64,000 nucleotides of DNA from Muribaculaceae bacterium (GTDB lineage Bacteria; Bacteroidota; Bacteroidia; Bacteroidales; Muribaculaceae). The position numbers and the translations under genes were made by a program. The stretch lies in contig JAFQAS010000059.1 of assembly GCA_017399915.1 (NCBI GenBank), forward strand, positions 1 to 64,000, given 5' to 3'. Shown piece by piece: positions 25,019 to 34,736 of the stretch. The notes under the pieces are model-generated. The model made no database searches and was not told the DNA's origin. It worked only from the letters and a program-made list of their open reading frames with translations. The first letter of the stretch is position 1. The number at the start of each line of letters is the position of its first letter.

Positions 25019-28000
25019 TTATCTTGCGAGTGATAGGTTTAGAGAGATGCCGTAGCTGCTGTTGGTTGTGGGGTATGACGCCGATGACACCAATGGTGTG
25101 TTGATTTGGTGGTCGAAGTAAGCTCCGATTGTCAAGCGTTTGCTCATCACATAGTTGGCTGTGAAGTTGATAGATATTGAGCGAGTACCATTTGTGGCTT
25201 GAGTGTAGTTGTTTTCGATATTTCGAATAAGAGCTTGACTTTGTTGATATGAGAAGTCGGCATTGAGAGTGAGGTCGTTGCTTATTCCTGTAGATTTCTT
25301 CATCTTAAGAACAGAGTTGAAACCTACAATCTTATATCCCGCACCCACAGTGATAGCTTTATTAGTAGCCTCAACAACCTGTCCTGCACTTGAATTGAGT
25401 GTCAATGTGCGGCTGTCGCGGTATTCGGCATTGAATTGGAGATCGTTTTTCATTGTGGCGTTAAGTCCAATGAGAGGTGCGAATTTTTCGGTGATAGCCA
25501 CTGATGAGATGTTGTAGGGCGATGATGGTATGGGAGTACCTGTCATCTCATCGAGCGTGAAGCCAAATTCGCCATCGGCACCAATCCAGTTGAGGTATGA
25601 AGAGTATGAACCTACGGTGTAGGTACATTGATAAGCGTGAGTGAGCTTGAACGTTTTGAATACGTTTTTGAGATTTCCGAGTCGGAGCAAACCATCGTAG
25701 GTTATGCGCCAGTTAGGAAGCACGTTGGCAAATGAAGGGAATGGGTTGAGGTAGATTGATGATGCGCTTTTGCCAGTATAGGCAGCTACGAATGCAGGAA
25801 TCAACACATCGCTACTTGTTTGGCTCACTGTTCCCACTTTAGGGTCGAAAGGACTGCCGGCATGAATATTGTTTTTCATAAATCCGGTTGTGGGGTAGTT
25901 GAGTCCATAGAATTTTTGTTCGTAACGTTGGGCGACAACAGGGATATTTGTTAAGAAAGTGTTGAATGCTTCATTGTAATATCCGTTGTCGGCATTGCCA
26001 CCGCTTCGCAATGATGTGGCAATAGCACAATGTGTCATGGTGAAGCTGCCCGAACGTGAGGTGGGCATATCGTCATACATGAATTGTATTTGATTTGTGC
26101 GATTGTCGGTGCGGTTGGTGGTGAGTTGGATTTTTAATCCTTTCACCGGCTCGAGATTTAACTCAGCATTGATTTCCTGAGTCTTTGACCAAATAGCAGG
26201 CGAAGTCTGACCATTGTCGGTTATGAGCCAACCACGTTCAAGGGCACGATCGATATATGACTCATCGGTGAAGCCGAACGCAAAGTCAAGTCCCGGTGAC
26301 ATAGGCCCATAGCTGTTTGATTGACCAAATACGTTGCCAATTTCGGGAGAGAACAATGGCAAAGACAACGATTGAGATGTGCGATATTTAACACTTGCAC
26401 TGCGCACCATCAACAAGAATCGAGTTGTGTGGTCGGCAATATCGCGCCATGTGCTTCTATCGTCGCCTATAACTTCAAGCACTGTGAATTTGATGTTTTG
26501 ATCGCCACGGGTGAGAACTTCGATCGAATTAGCGTCGATTACACGAGTCTTAACCGTAAATGCTTGATTTTTGGTGGTTTTGGCAGTCACTTTTACCTTT
26601 TTGGTGCGTAGGTTGTGTTTTATGACCAAAGAGGTGTCTTCTTGCAATTTATATGTGCGTTCAAATTTCTTTGCCTTGCGGTTACTCTTATTCTGTCGAG
26701 TGGAGTTGAATCGTTTCTCAACATCTTTCAAATAAGGAATCTTCTTATATAGGCTTTCGAAATTAATGCGTCCGTCGGCATTCCATGATGATTGGTTTGA
26801 GATGGTGTTGCCTAAATTCACATCTTCAACTTGTGCGCCTCGATCCCACTTGTATACCGAGTTATAAGTTACCGAACCGGTCAAGAAATCGAGTACGGGG
26901 ATTTTGCTGAAAGGTGCCTTATAAGAGGCTGTGAATGTCTGGTTATAAGCCCAAGGAGTACCCATGTGCATGATGTTTTGCCACACTGAGTCTTTCCATT
27001 CTTTGTATTTATCGGGGAATAGCTTGCGGTTGACTGCGCCAATAGGTTCTTCGATGCGAGCCGAAGTGTTGGAGTTGAAATTGAAGCTAAGTTGCTTGGT
27101 GAGGTTCCAAGTCAAAGCCAATTGACGGTCCCACAAGAAATTCTTACTAACCGAAACCGGTAGCTGGAACATTACGTCGACCTCACTGCGAGTTTGTTGC
27201 TCATAGTAGTAGCGCGACATTGTGGTGAGGAATGAAATAGAGTTGGGGAGATAGTTGATTTCCCAATCTTTCAAGAATTTGAGGTTCTTGTTTTTACTCT
27301 TAATCCAAGAGAATGGTTTTAATCCTTTGACGTAAGGAGAATATGAGTATTGGAAGCTACCACGATAGTCGTTGGTGTATTCATATTCGGTGGTAGGATC
27401 CATTTTTGTTTGCTTGTTGAATGAGAAATTCAACGTGAAGTTGGCAGGGTCCCAGGGCATTGGGTTTTTGCTTTGCACATCAAATTTCAATCCCGATATA
27501 CTGAAACTTTCGATTGTGGTGCGTTCGATAGCAAATCCTTCGATAGAGTCTTTTTCTTCTTGAGTCGCTGCATTGTCGAGCGCATCTTCCAATAGCACAT
27601 CTTGGTCGAGCGGATTGTATTTAGGAGAAGTCTTTTCTTTCGAAACAGAGTAATAAATAGGAGCTTTAAGTTTAGCCTTTTCAGGAAGGAAGCGTCCTAA
27701 GTCGGCTTGAACGGCAAAGTTATATCGTTCATAATCGTCCATGCGTCGGCTATTGAGTGATTGGTCAACTCCACCAAATCCCGCAGTTTCGATGTGAGAA
27801 CCAAAGTTGAGAGTTGCCACGTCTGATACTCCAAGAGTGGCATTTGCTTTTGCAGCCCAACCACCGCCATTTTCAAAGTCGGTAACTTTTAATTCGTTCA
27901 ACCACACGATACCATCTTTGGTGGTGCTTGAGTTGTTTCTCACACCCACAAGGATTACCCTCACATCGCTAATAGAAGGGTTACCCAACACAGCTATGCG

Positions 28001-31000
28001 ATTATTCTCGTTATTAGGATCACGACCGGTGTATAATGTGGCATATCCCACGCCGCTACCTTCTTGACTCTTGGCGATGTTGCGTTCTTTCTTGAGGTTT
28101 ACAAGAGTTTGCAGATCCAAGTCAAGGAAGTTGGATGCCGGCCACACTTCGTATTGGTCAGAGGTAGAATATGTGTTGTATTTGCCGGGAGGGGTTAGAG
28201 CCAACGGAATTTCGTATTCGTAGTAGTTGCTTTTTACGTCGGTACCCAATCGAATAAACATCGACATTTCACCCGATTTGAGATTGGTGACATCGTCGAT
28301 TAGAGCTTCGGCGTGTACCCACATTTGTAGTTTCTTATAGTTGCGTAAGTCGAGTTGAGTGTTGCGATATACACCACGGCCATCACCGGCTTGCAATCCC
28401 ACTACTTTCATCATCATTGATTGCTCGTTGAGCTGAGTGATTTGAGATTGTCCGGGGTCGACGATACGAGTTACTCCCGGAGGTAACACATAGTTTACAG
28501 GCTGACGGCCGGCATTTTCCTCAATGTTTACAACCGAGATGTCGAGTTGACCTTCGGCAGGTGCGTCACCACGATTATTGAGGTTGAAATCATATGTGCG
28601 CCATTCGCCTCTCACGAGTTCGAGGGTGGCAAAACGCAAGTGTGTGACTTCTTTAAAGCCTGTCATAAACATACGAGCAAAGCGTATGGTAGAGAAGTCG
28701 GAAATCGAACCTACTACACGTTCATAGTCATTCAAAGGTATTTTGAATTGATACCATTCAACTTCTTGGTCTTTGCCATCGCGAGTGCGCACCATCGAAA
28801 CTTGTTTGTCGGTAATATAGTTTTTGCCCACAACAAAGTCTTCGGGACGAATTGATACTTTATATTGAAAGTATCGTTCGTATTCGTTGAGAGTGTTGTC
28901 TTGGTTGATGTCTTCTACATCGGGCACGCTGCGAGATGATTGATATAGAGGCTCATTACTGTCTTCGGGTGACAATGAGTTGCCTTCAACGCCATTGTAG
29001 TGTTTATAACGTTCGAGAATCGAGAGCTTTTCTTCGTCGTAGTCATATCCACGGAAGAAGTGATAGTTGTCGCCGGCGGGGTCATTGAATGGCGAGAATC
29101 GGTCGAGTTGCATTTGCTCAATCGTAGTGGGAGAGAGCTTTTGACGCAATTGGTCGAGGTAATTGGCATATGCTTCGTGTTGAAACTCTTCGTCGTTACT
29201 CAATCCGTCGAGCCCTATATCTTGAGCCAATCGAGCGCCGGTAGTGTTGTCGAATGCGTAGGTTAAAGAACTTTGATTAGAAACTTTACCCCACACTGTA
29301 GATTGCATATATTGTTGATTGCCATCGACCGGCAAGCCGTTTTCGTAAGACTTTAAACCGTCTTTAAGAATATCTTCGCTTAATTCCCCAAAGTTGAAAT
29401 AGAGATCACCACCCGAATAATTTGGATTATTGGGGTCGAGGAATGGGTTCATCATCCAAAACTGAAGATATTCGATGTTTGATTGTTCAAAGTTGGTATT
29501 ATCCATTTTGCGCATGATACCACCCCAACGTTTTTCGGGGAATAACAAGTTACCTTGTTCATCGATGTTTGTCGCATCAAGGTTATATGGACCGCGCTCA
29601 GTGGGGTAGAAAGAGAGGTTGAGTGTTTGTATAGTAGATGATTCTCCATAATTCAACTCACGACCGGGGAATATTTCACGCGATGTCACTTCACGCACAT
29701 ATGGATTAGATAATTGTTCAAGGTCGCTTTTGATATATCCGGGTGCGAGGCTTGAATTGCGTTGAGTAAACATGCGGTCGATATAGTACCATGCGAGTAG
29801 CGCACGATTCTTGCCATAATCAACATTGTTGCTTAATTGGGCTTCGGGGAATAAGGCATTTGCCCCTTGCTCATAGGGAGTAGAAGCTAAGAACCATGAA
29901 TAGGGTGAACGCATATCCACACCTGTTTGTGATGATTCAAAGTCGTCGACATATGAACTACCTTTATTAGAACCTGATTTTTGTTGATGAGGTACTAATT
30001 GTGCGAATTCTCCTGTGAGGCTGAATTTAGATGGTTGTGTAGCATTTACTGTCGGGATTTTATTGAGCAAATTGGTGAGCCACATAAATTCTGTGTTGTA
30101 AGATAGGTTGGCTCCCCAAATAGTGTTGTTAATCACTTCATCACCGATGCTTACCTTTTCGGTGAGCGATTTTTCGGAGAAGTGCATCACGGTTGCTCCG
30201 ATATTGAAATCTTTGTTGAATTGGTATTGAAGATCCAATCCAAGCAATGTCTTGCGTTGGGTGTTGAACAATGATTGGTTTTCAAGCGAAACGCTGATGC
30301 TTTGCCTTGAGTCGATAATACTTTGATTGGTTATAGTGACGATACCCATTGAATAGTCGACGGTGTAATCGCTGTTTTCTACCAACGTAACCCCACCTGC
30401 AGTTACGACAACTGATCCACGAGGCACGTTCATTGCATTAAGGCGAATTTGCGAACCTGATGATGCTTGATATTCACCTGAAAGAATAAATTTGTTCTTG
30501 TCGGCAAATTGTCGGGCAACAACTATAGTAGAGTCATAGAGTTCGTTATATACATATTGTTCAGCTAATGCAGGATTGTTGATTTTAGATTCGAGATGAG
30601 AACCAAATGGCTCAGCAACCGGGAATATGATTCGACCGGTAGCCGATTGCACGGTATAACCTTCTAAATAATCAAAGAATCCGTCGGGATTTGATTGCTC
30701 GTTATTGTCAATGCGGTCGAGATTCATCACTTGAAGGAGTGATTTGTCGTTAAGTCCCGGAACCGGTAGGTAATTAATTTGAGTACCGGTAGTGTCACTG
30801 AGATATTTGATGTTTAGCTTGAATTTGCTCTTTTGTATTTTGTAAGCACCAAGAGAATAAACGTTTTTCATCATCAAGTCCCACATTGGCAACTTGGGCG
30901 CAACTGTGGTGCTCTTGAGCATCTTTACATAAATAGAATTATCGGTAGATGTAACGTCGCCCGAAAATTCCCCCACTTGGTAAACTTGTCCGTTATAAGT

Positions 31001-32527
31001 GTATTCATATGCAACTGCGAGAACCTCATCGGCATTCAATGCACTTTTAATAGAAATATAACCTAAGGTGGGGTTTAATGTATATTCGCTTTCACCTAAT
31101 AGGCGTGCGCTCTCAATCTTTTCATAGTCTTTACCCCCATCAAATCCATGAGCGGCAAGTGGTTCAAGTGCTTGAGTTACAGAATTTATATTACGAGCGT
31201 CGGGGTATTCGTTTTTGATGGTTGAGAGCAAATTGTTTGATGAGTTTGCCGGATTGTCGAAAGTGTGATTGGGGACCCAATAATTATTAGCCAATCGGCG
31301 ATTTTCACCTAAGTCCATAAACGCTACCAGGTTGCGCGCTTGGTTGTAGTTGCCACTTTTATTGGTTACCCACACTTCGATGCGAGTGATGTTTACTCCC
31401 GAAGATACGTAGGGTAATTTCGATGCGAATTTATCGTAATTGTCACGGAAATAGTGAGCTAAGAAATAGTGGCGGTTTTGGTCGTATTCGTCGGCATTAA
31501 TTTCAAAGTCAGTTGTTTGGGCTCCACCTTTTGTGTTAACTGTCTTTGATTCGGAGTTTTGTTGAGAAACCAAAGCCGTAGCTGTGAGTTTGCCAAATTG
31601 GAGTTTGGTTTTTACCCCAAATAGAGCGGTGCTCCCTTTAATAAGAGAAGAACCGGTAGTCATACTTACGTTACCGGCCTCGATATTCTTAACGATATCA
31701 TCTTCTTTACCTTCGTAAGCAAGTTTTATGTTTTTTGAGTCAAAGTCAAACGTAGCATCAGTGTTATATGACATATTAAACTTCATGCGGTCACCCACTG
31801 AAGCAGTGATGTTGGCTTGAATTTTTTGGTCAAAATCAAAGTAGGTTTTACGGCGAGAGTCGAGAGATAGAGACGGGTTGTCGGTTTTATTCGACTTTAC
31901 CCCCATATTGATGGTTATCGAGCCTTGTGTTTTTAGTTGTACACCTCCGGGACCGAATATCTTTTCTAACGGGCCAAGAGCAAAGTTCATATCAAAAATA
32001 TTGAAAGGTTGTTTCTCTTTTTGTTCAACAGCTTCGGCATTGCGTTGGCGATAATATTCTTGCATTGCGACGCGAGTTTGCCAATCATTATACTGTTTGT
32101 CAGAGAGAATGAAAGGTGTCATTATTTCTCGGTCACCAACTTTGGTTCGCACAACATATGAACGTGTGTCGGTGTCGTATTCTACATGCGACTCGATATT
32201 TTGTGGTTGCTTAAGGTCGATAGGGGTTTCGGGAGGAGTGAGCAATTCCTCATAAGATTGGGGTGCGGCTTGCTTAGTAGGGAAATTGTATTCAGCACTA
32301 TTTGAAGGCAGAACGTTTGTTGGTTGTTTTGCCGTGCTATAACGATCATTTTTTTTGTTGTTATCCTCTTTGGGTGCTTCGGGAGCAACTGTTTGGGCAG
32401 GAGCGGGGGCTTTTAGGGTAGATTTATGGTATTGAGCAACGGATAATACAACAGAAGTTGAGATGATGGTCATCACCACTCCCAACAATATTCTTTGTAT
32501 GTTCCGTTTTTTACTTACTTTTCCCAT
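25019..32527 (-). CDS. sprA: T9SS outer-membrane translocon SprA
   Basis: This 2502-residue protein is SprA (also called Sov), the giant outer-membrane beta barrel that is the protein-conducting channel of the type IX secretion system. The sequence has one N-terminal hydrophobic segment (ILLGVVMTIISTSVVLSV), a proline-rich linker, SprA N-terminal homology (FDMNFALGPLEKIFGPGGV, GSITINMGVKSNKTDNPS) and long alternating beta-strand segments to an aromatic-poor C-terminal strand (YGISLNLSLAR). Length is typical of SprA. It lies 22 bases after ruvA on the same strand, a gene order also known in Flavobacterium. It would serve the two S8 proteases at 3.8-8.3 kb. Confidence 0.96.
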   Translation of the reverse strand: MGKVSKKRNIQRILLGVVMTIISTSVVLSVAQYHKSTLKAPAPAQTVAPEAPKEDNNKKNDRYSTAKQPTNVLPSNSAEYNFPTKQAAPQSYEELLTPPETPIDLKQPQNIESHVEYDTDTRSYVVRTKVGDREIMTPFILSDKQYNDWQTRVAMQEYYRQRNAEAVEQKEKQPFNIFDMNFALGPLEKIFGPGGVQLKTQGSITINMGVKSNKTDNPSLSLDSRRKTYFDFDQKIQANITASVGDRMKFNMSYNTDATFDFDSKNIKLAYEGKEDDIVKNIEAGNVSMTTGSSLIKGSTALFGVKTKLQFGKLTATALVSQQNSESKTVNTKGGAQTTDFEINADEYDQNRHYFLAHYFRDNYDKFASKLPYVSSGVNITRIEVWVTNKSGNYNQARNLVAFMDLGENRRLANNYWVPNHTFDNPANSSNNLLSTIKNEYPDARNINSVTQALEPLAAHGFDGGKDYEKIESARLLGESEYTLNPTLGYISIKSALNADEVLAVAYEYTYNGQVYQVGEFSGDVTSTDNSIYVKMLKSTTVAPKLPMWDLMMKNVYSLGAYKIQKSKFKLNIKYLSDTTGTQINYLPVPGLNDKSLLQVMNLDRIDNNEQSNPDGFFDYLEGYTVQSATGRIIFPVAEPFGSHLESKINNPALAEQYVYNELYDSTIVVARQFADKNKFILSGEYQASSGSQIRLNAMNVPRGSVVVTAGGVTLVENSDYTVDYSMGIVTITNQSIIDSRQSISVSLENQSLFNTQRKTLLGLDLQYQFNKDFNIGATVMHFSEKSLTEKVSIGDEVINNTIWGANLSYNTEFMWLTNLLNKIPTVNATQPSKFSLTGEFAQLVPHQQKSGSNKGSSYVDDFESSQTGVDMRSPYSWFLASTPYEQGANALFPEAQLSNNVDYGKNRALLAWYYIDRMFTQRNSSLAPGYIKSDLEQLSNPYVREVTSREIFPGRELNYGESSTIQTLNLSFYPTERGPYNLDATNIDEQGNLLFPEKRWGGIMRKMDNTNFEQSNIEYLQFWMMNPFLDPNNPNYSGGDLYFNFGELSEDILKDGLKSYENGLPVDGNQQYMQSTVWGKVSNQSSLTYAFDNTTGARLAQDIGLDGLSNDEEFQHEAYANYLDQLRQKLSPTTIEQMQLDRFSPFNDPAGDNYHFFRGYDYDEEKLSILERYKHYNGVEGNSLSPEDSNEPLYQSSRSVPDVEDINQDNTLNEYERYFQYKVSIRPEDFVVGKNYITDKQVSMVRTRDGKDQEVEWYQFKIPLNDYERVVGSISDFSTIRFARMFMTGFKEVTHLRFATLELVRGEWRTYDFNLNNRGDAPAEGQLDISVVNIEENAGRQPVNYVLPPGVTRIVDPGQSQITQLNEQSMMMKVVGLQAGDGRGVYRNTQLDLRNYKKLQMWVHAEALIDDVTNLKSGEMSMFIRLGTDVKSNYYEYEIPLALTPPGKYNTYSTSDQYEVWPASNFLDLDLQTLVNLKKERNIAKSQEGSGVGYATLYTGRDPNNENNRIAVLGNPSISDVRVILVGVRNNSSTTKDGIVWLNELKVTDFENGGGWAAKANATLGVSDVATLNFGSHIETAGFGGVDQSLNSRRMDDYERYNFAVQADLGRFLPEKAKLKAPIYYSVSKEKTSPKYNPLDQDVLLEDALDNAATQEEKDSIEGFAIERTTIESFSISGLKFDVQSKNPMPWDPANFTLNFSFNKQTKMDPTTEYEYTNDYRGSFQYSYSPYVKGLKPFSWIKSKNKNLKFLKDWEINYLPNSISFLTTMSRYYYEQQTRSEVDVMFQLPVSVSKNFLWDRQLALTWNLTKQLSFNFNSNTSARIEEPIGAVNRKLFPDKYKEWKDSVWQNIMHMGTPWAYNQTFTASYKAPFSKIPVLDFLTGSVTYNSVYKWDRGAQVEDVNLGNTISNQSSWNADGRINFESLYKKIPYLKDVEKRFNSTRQNKSNRKAKKFERTYKLQEDTSLVIKHNLRTKKVKVTAKTTKNQAFTVKTRVIDANSIEVLTRGDQNIKFTVLEVIGDDRSTWRDIADHTTRFLLMVRSASVKYRTSQSLSLPLFSPEIGNVFGQSNSYGPMSPGLDFAFGFTDESYIDRALERGWLITDNGQTSPAIWSKTQEINAELNLEPVKGLKIQLTTNRTDNRTNQIQFMYDDMPTSRSGSFTMTHCAIATSLRSGGNADNGYYNEAFNTFLTNIPVVAQRYEQKFYGLNYPTTGFMKNNIHAGSPFDPKVGTVSQTSSDVLIPAFVAAYTGKSASSIYLNPFPSFANVLPNWRITYDGLLRLGNLKNVFKTFKLTHAYQCTYTVGSYSSYLNWIGADGEFGFTLDEMTGTPIPSSPYNISSVAITEKFAPLIGLNATMKNDLQFNAEYRDSRTLTLNSSAGQVVEATNKAITVGAGYKIVGFNSVLKMKKSTGISNDLTLNADFSYQQSQALIRNIENNYTQATNGTRSISINFTANYVMSKRLTIGAYFDHQINTPLVSSASYPTTNSSYGISLNLSLAR

Positions 32528-32549
32528 TAAAATACGTTATAGCTCCCTC

Positions 32550-33131
32550 TTACATCATTGTAAGTGCCTTTTTTATTGCAACTTCAACTTTGAGAGAGGG
32601 CTCACTATCAAATAGTTTTTTTAGCACTTTCTGTGACTGTAGGCGATTGAACCCAAGCATAACTAATGCCGCTAATGCTTCGTCAAACACTTCATTAGTC
32701 ATAGATTGCTGTAATATTAACGTATCACCTATGGGTTTTATTTTATCTTTGAGGTCAACAATTATGCGCTCAGCAGTTTTTGAACCTATGCCTTTAACTT
32801 TTTTTAGAGTAGCATGGTCGCCCGAAAGAATAATTTGTTCTAATTGAGGGGCTGCAATTGATGATAAAATCATTCGAGCTGTGTTTGCTCCAACACCAGA
32901 GACACCAATCAGGAGACGAAACAGGCTTCGTTCTTGTTCGTTTATAAAACCATAAAGAGTGTGAGCATCTTCGCGAATAGCTTCGTGCACGAGTAATTTC
33001 GCCTCAGTTTTGCCTTCTAAAGAAGAGAAAGTAGGTACAGAAATGTTTAATAAGTAACCTACACCATTGCAGTCAATAACTGCATATGTAGGGGTTAAAT
33101 CGGCTAATTGCCCTTTGATGTATTCAATCAT
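32550..33131 (-). CDS. ruvA: Holliday junction branch migration protein RuvA
   Basis: RuvA binds four-way DNA junctions and loads the RuvB motor. The 193-residue protein has the N-terminal OB fold (MIEYIKGQLADLTPTYAVID), tandem helix-hairpin-helix motifs (LIGVSGVGANTARMIL and KVKGIGSKTAERIIVDLKDK) and a flexible linker to a C-terminal domain III (AALVMLGF) that contacts RuvB. It is the first gene of the ruvA-sprA unit. No ruvB or ruvC is in the window. Confidence 0.96.
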   Translation of the reverse strand: MIEYIKGQLADLTPTYAVIDCNGVGYLLNISVPTFSSLEGKTEAKLLVHEAIREDAHTLYGFINEQERSLFRLLIGVSGVGANTARMILSSIAAPQLEQIILSGDHATLKKVKGIGSKTAERIIVDLKDKIKPIGDTLILQQSMTNEVFDEALAALVMLGFNRLQSQKVLKKLFDSEPSLKVEVAIKKALTMM

Positions 33132-33164
33132 GTTAAAATATTATTCTCTTACTATAATAAACTA

Positions 33165-33172
33165 CAAAAATA
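33165..33172 (-). promoter_or_regulatory. Promoter -7 element for ruvA-sprA
   Basis: Minus-strand TATTTTTG, 34 bases upstream of the ruvA ATG. It lies back to back with the AGCS gene's -7 box 63 bases away. Confidence 0.5.
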
Positions 33173-33235
33173 CACATTTATTTTCAAATAGAGCTTTTTA
33201 TGATGCTAAAGGTCTATAAATCGGTGATTATTTGC

Positions 33236-33243
33236 TATCTTTG
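33236..33243 (+). promoter_or_regulatory. Promoter -7 element (TATCTTTG) for the AGCS symporter
   Basis: TAnnTTTG match 29 bases upstream of the ATG at 33273; the -33 box is not clear. Confidence 0.55.
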
Positions 33244-33272
33244 CACTCAGATTCAGTAATTTTGATACCTAC

Positions 33273-34646
33273 ATGGAGCAAATACCACAAATAATAAAGG
33301 AAATAGGAACGGTGATTTGGGGGTGGCCAATGATTATATTATTGTTGGGCACTCATTTGTTTTTAACAATAAGATTGCGTTTCCCTCAAAGAAAAATATT
33401 TACCGCGATAAAATTATCAATACAAAAAGATGAAAAATCAAAGGGAGATGTGAGCCAATTTGCCGCACTTGCCACTGCACTTGCAGCTACAATTGGTACC
33501 GGTAATATCATCGGAGTGGCAACAGCCATTGCATTGGGTGGCCCCGGTGCTGTGTTTTGGTGTTGGTTGACAGGAGTTTTAGGTATTGCAACTAAGTATT
33601 CAGAAGGGCTTCTTGCAATAAAGTATCGAGTCACCAATGAACGAGGTGAAATGTCAGGCGGACCGATGTATGCATTGGAATATGGATTGAAATCAAAGTG
33701 GCTCGCCGTGTTGTTTTGTGTTTTCACGGCGGTAGCTGCGCTTGGAATAGGAAATATGGTTCAGTCTAATTCAATTGCAAAATTAGTATATGAGAATTGG
33801 AGTATAGACCCTCAATTTGTTGGGATAGGGCTTGTGGTATTAGTTGCTCTTGTAATAATATTTGGAGTAAAGGGTATAGCAAAAGTATGTACAACATTTG
33901 TTCCATTGATGGCCTTTTTCTATATTGGCGGTTGTGTGTGGCTTATGTGTATTAATATTAATTATGTGCCTGAGGCTATATCGGTAATATTAAAAGAGGC
34001 ATTTACATTTGATGCTGCCGGTGGAGGTGCGATTGGCGCCGGAATGATTATGGCAATGCGATATGGTATTGCGCGTGGATTGTTCTCAAATGAGTCGGGA
34101 TTGGGTTCTGCTCCTATAGTAGCCGCAGCCGCACAAACACGCAACCCGGTGCGACAGGCTTTAGTTTCTGCTTCGGGGACATTTTGGGATACAGTAATTA
34201 TTTGCGCATTAACCGGTATTGTCCTTGTAAGTTGTATTTTAGCATATCCTGATATCGACTATACCAAAGGTGCAGCTCTCACTTCAGCCGCCTTCTCGAA
34301 AATACCAATGTTTGGTAGTACGATGTTGACAATCTCATTGTTTACATTTGCATTTTCAACAATTCTTGGTTGGTGTTACTATGGCGAAAAAGCTGTGGAA
34401 TATCTAAGTAGTGTGAAATATATTAAAGTTTATCGCTTTATTTGGATTATCGCAGTGTATGTTGGGGCAGTTGCTGAATTAAATATAGTGTGGGACATCT
34501 CTGATGTGATGAATGCGCTAATGGCACTTCCTAACCTCATTGCATTGTTGCTCTTGTCGGGAGTTGTAGCCCGTGAAACACATCATTATTTGTGGGATAA
34601 TCATCTGAATGATTATGCGCTACCTATGAAAATTAAAAAGAAATAA
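33273..34646 (+). CDS. Alanine/glycine:cation symporter (AGCS family)
   Basis: This 457-residue inner-membrane protein takes up alanine or glycine with Na+ or H+. Family motifs are visible: ALAATIGTGNIIGVATAIA, GGPGAVFWCWLTGVLG, KYRVTNERGEMSGGPMYALE and RGLFSNESGLGSAPIVAAAA. About eleven hydrophobic segments can be counted. Substrate choice between alanine, glycine and glutamine cannot be settled from sequence. It stands alone, with a promoter before it and a terminator after it. Confidence 0.93.
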   Translation: MEQIPQIIKEIGTVIWGWPMIILLLGTHLFLTIRLRFPQRKIFTAIKLSIQKDEKSKGDVSQFAALATALAATIGTGNIIGVATAIALGGPGAVFWCWLTGVLGIATKYSEGLLAIKYRVTNERGEMSGGPMYALEYGLKSKWLAVLFCVFTAVAALGIGNMVQSNSIAKLVYENWSIDPQFVGIGLVVLVALVIIFGVKGIAKVCTTFVPLMAFFYIGGCVWLMCININYVPEAISVILKEAFTFDAAGGGAIGAGMIMAMRYGIARGLFSNESGLGSAPIVAAAAQTRNPVRQALVSASGTFWDTVIICALTGIVLVSCILAYPDIDYTKGAALTSAAFSKIPMFGSTMLTISLFTFAFSTILGWCYYGEKAVEYLSSVKYIKVYRFIWIIAVYVGAVAELNIVWDISDVMNALMALPNLIALLLLSGVVARETHHYLWDNHLNDYALPMKIKKK

Positions 34647-34666
34647 GATGTAAATAAATCGTTAAT

Positions 34667-34703
34667 AAAAAATCCATATGCTATAATAGTGTATGGATTT
34701 TTT
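34667..34703 (+). terminator. Intrinsic terminator after the AGCS symporter
   Basis: A 13-bp stem (AAAAAATCCATAT with GTATGGATTTTTT, last pair G-T) ending in Ts. The dnaB -7 box starts 5 bases further on. Confidence 0.8.
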
Positions 34704-34707
34704 AATG

Positions 34708-34715
34708 TAACTTTG
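34708..34715 (+). promoter_or_regulatory. Promoter -7 element (TAACTTTG) for dnaB
   Basis: TAnnTTTG match 22 bases before the ATG at 34737. It lies inside the 5' extension of the ORF that opens at 34689, which supports the later start. Confidence 0.6.
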
Positions 34716-34736
34716 TGCTTTATAAAACGTAAAATA

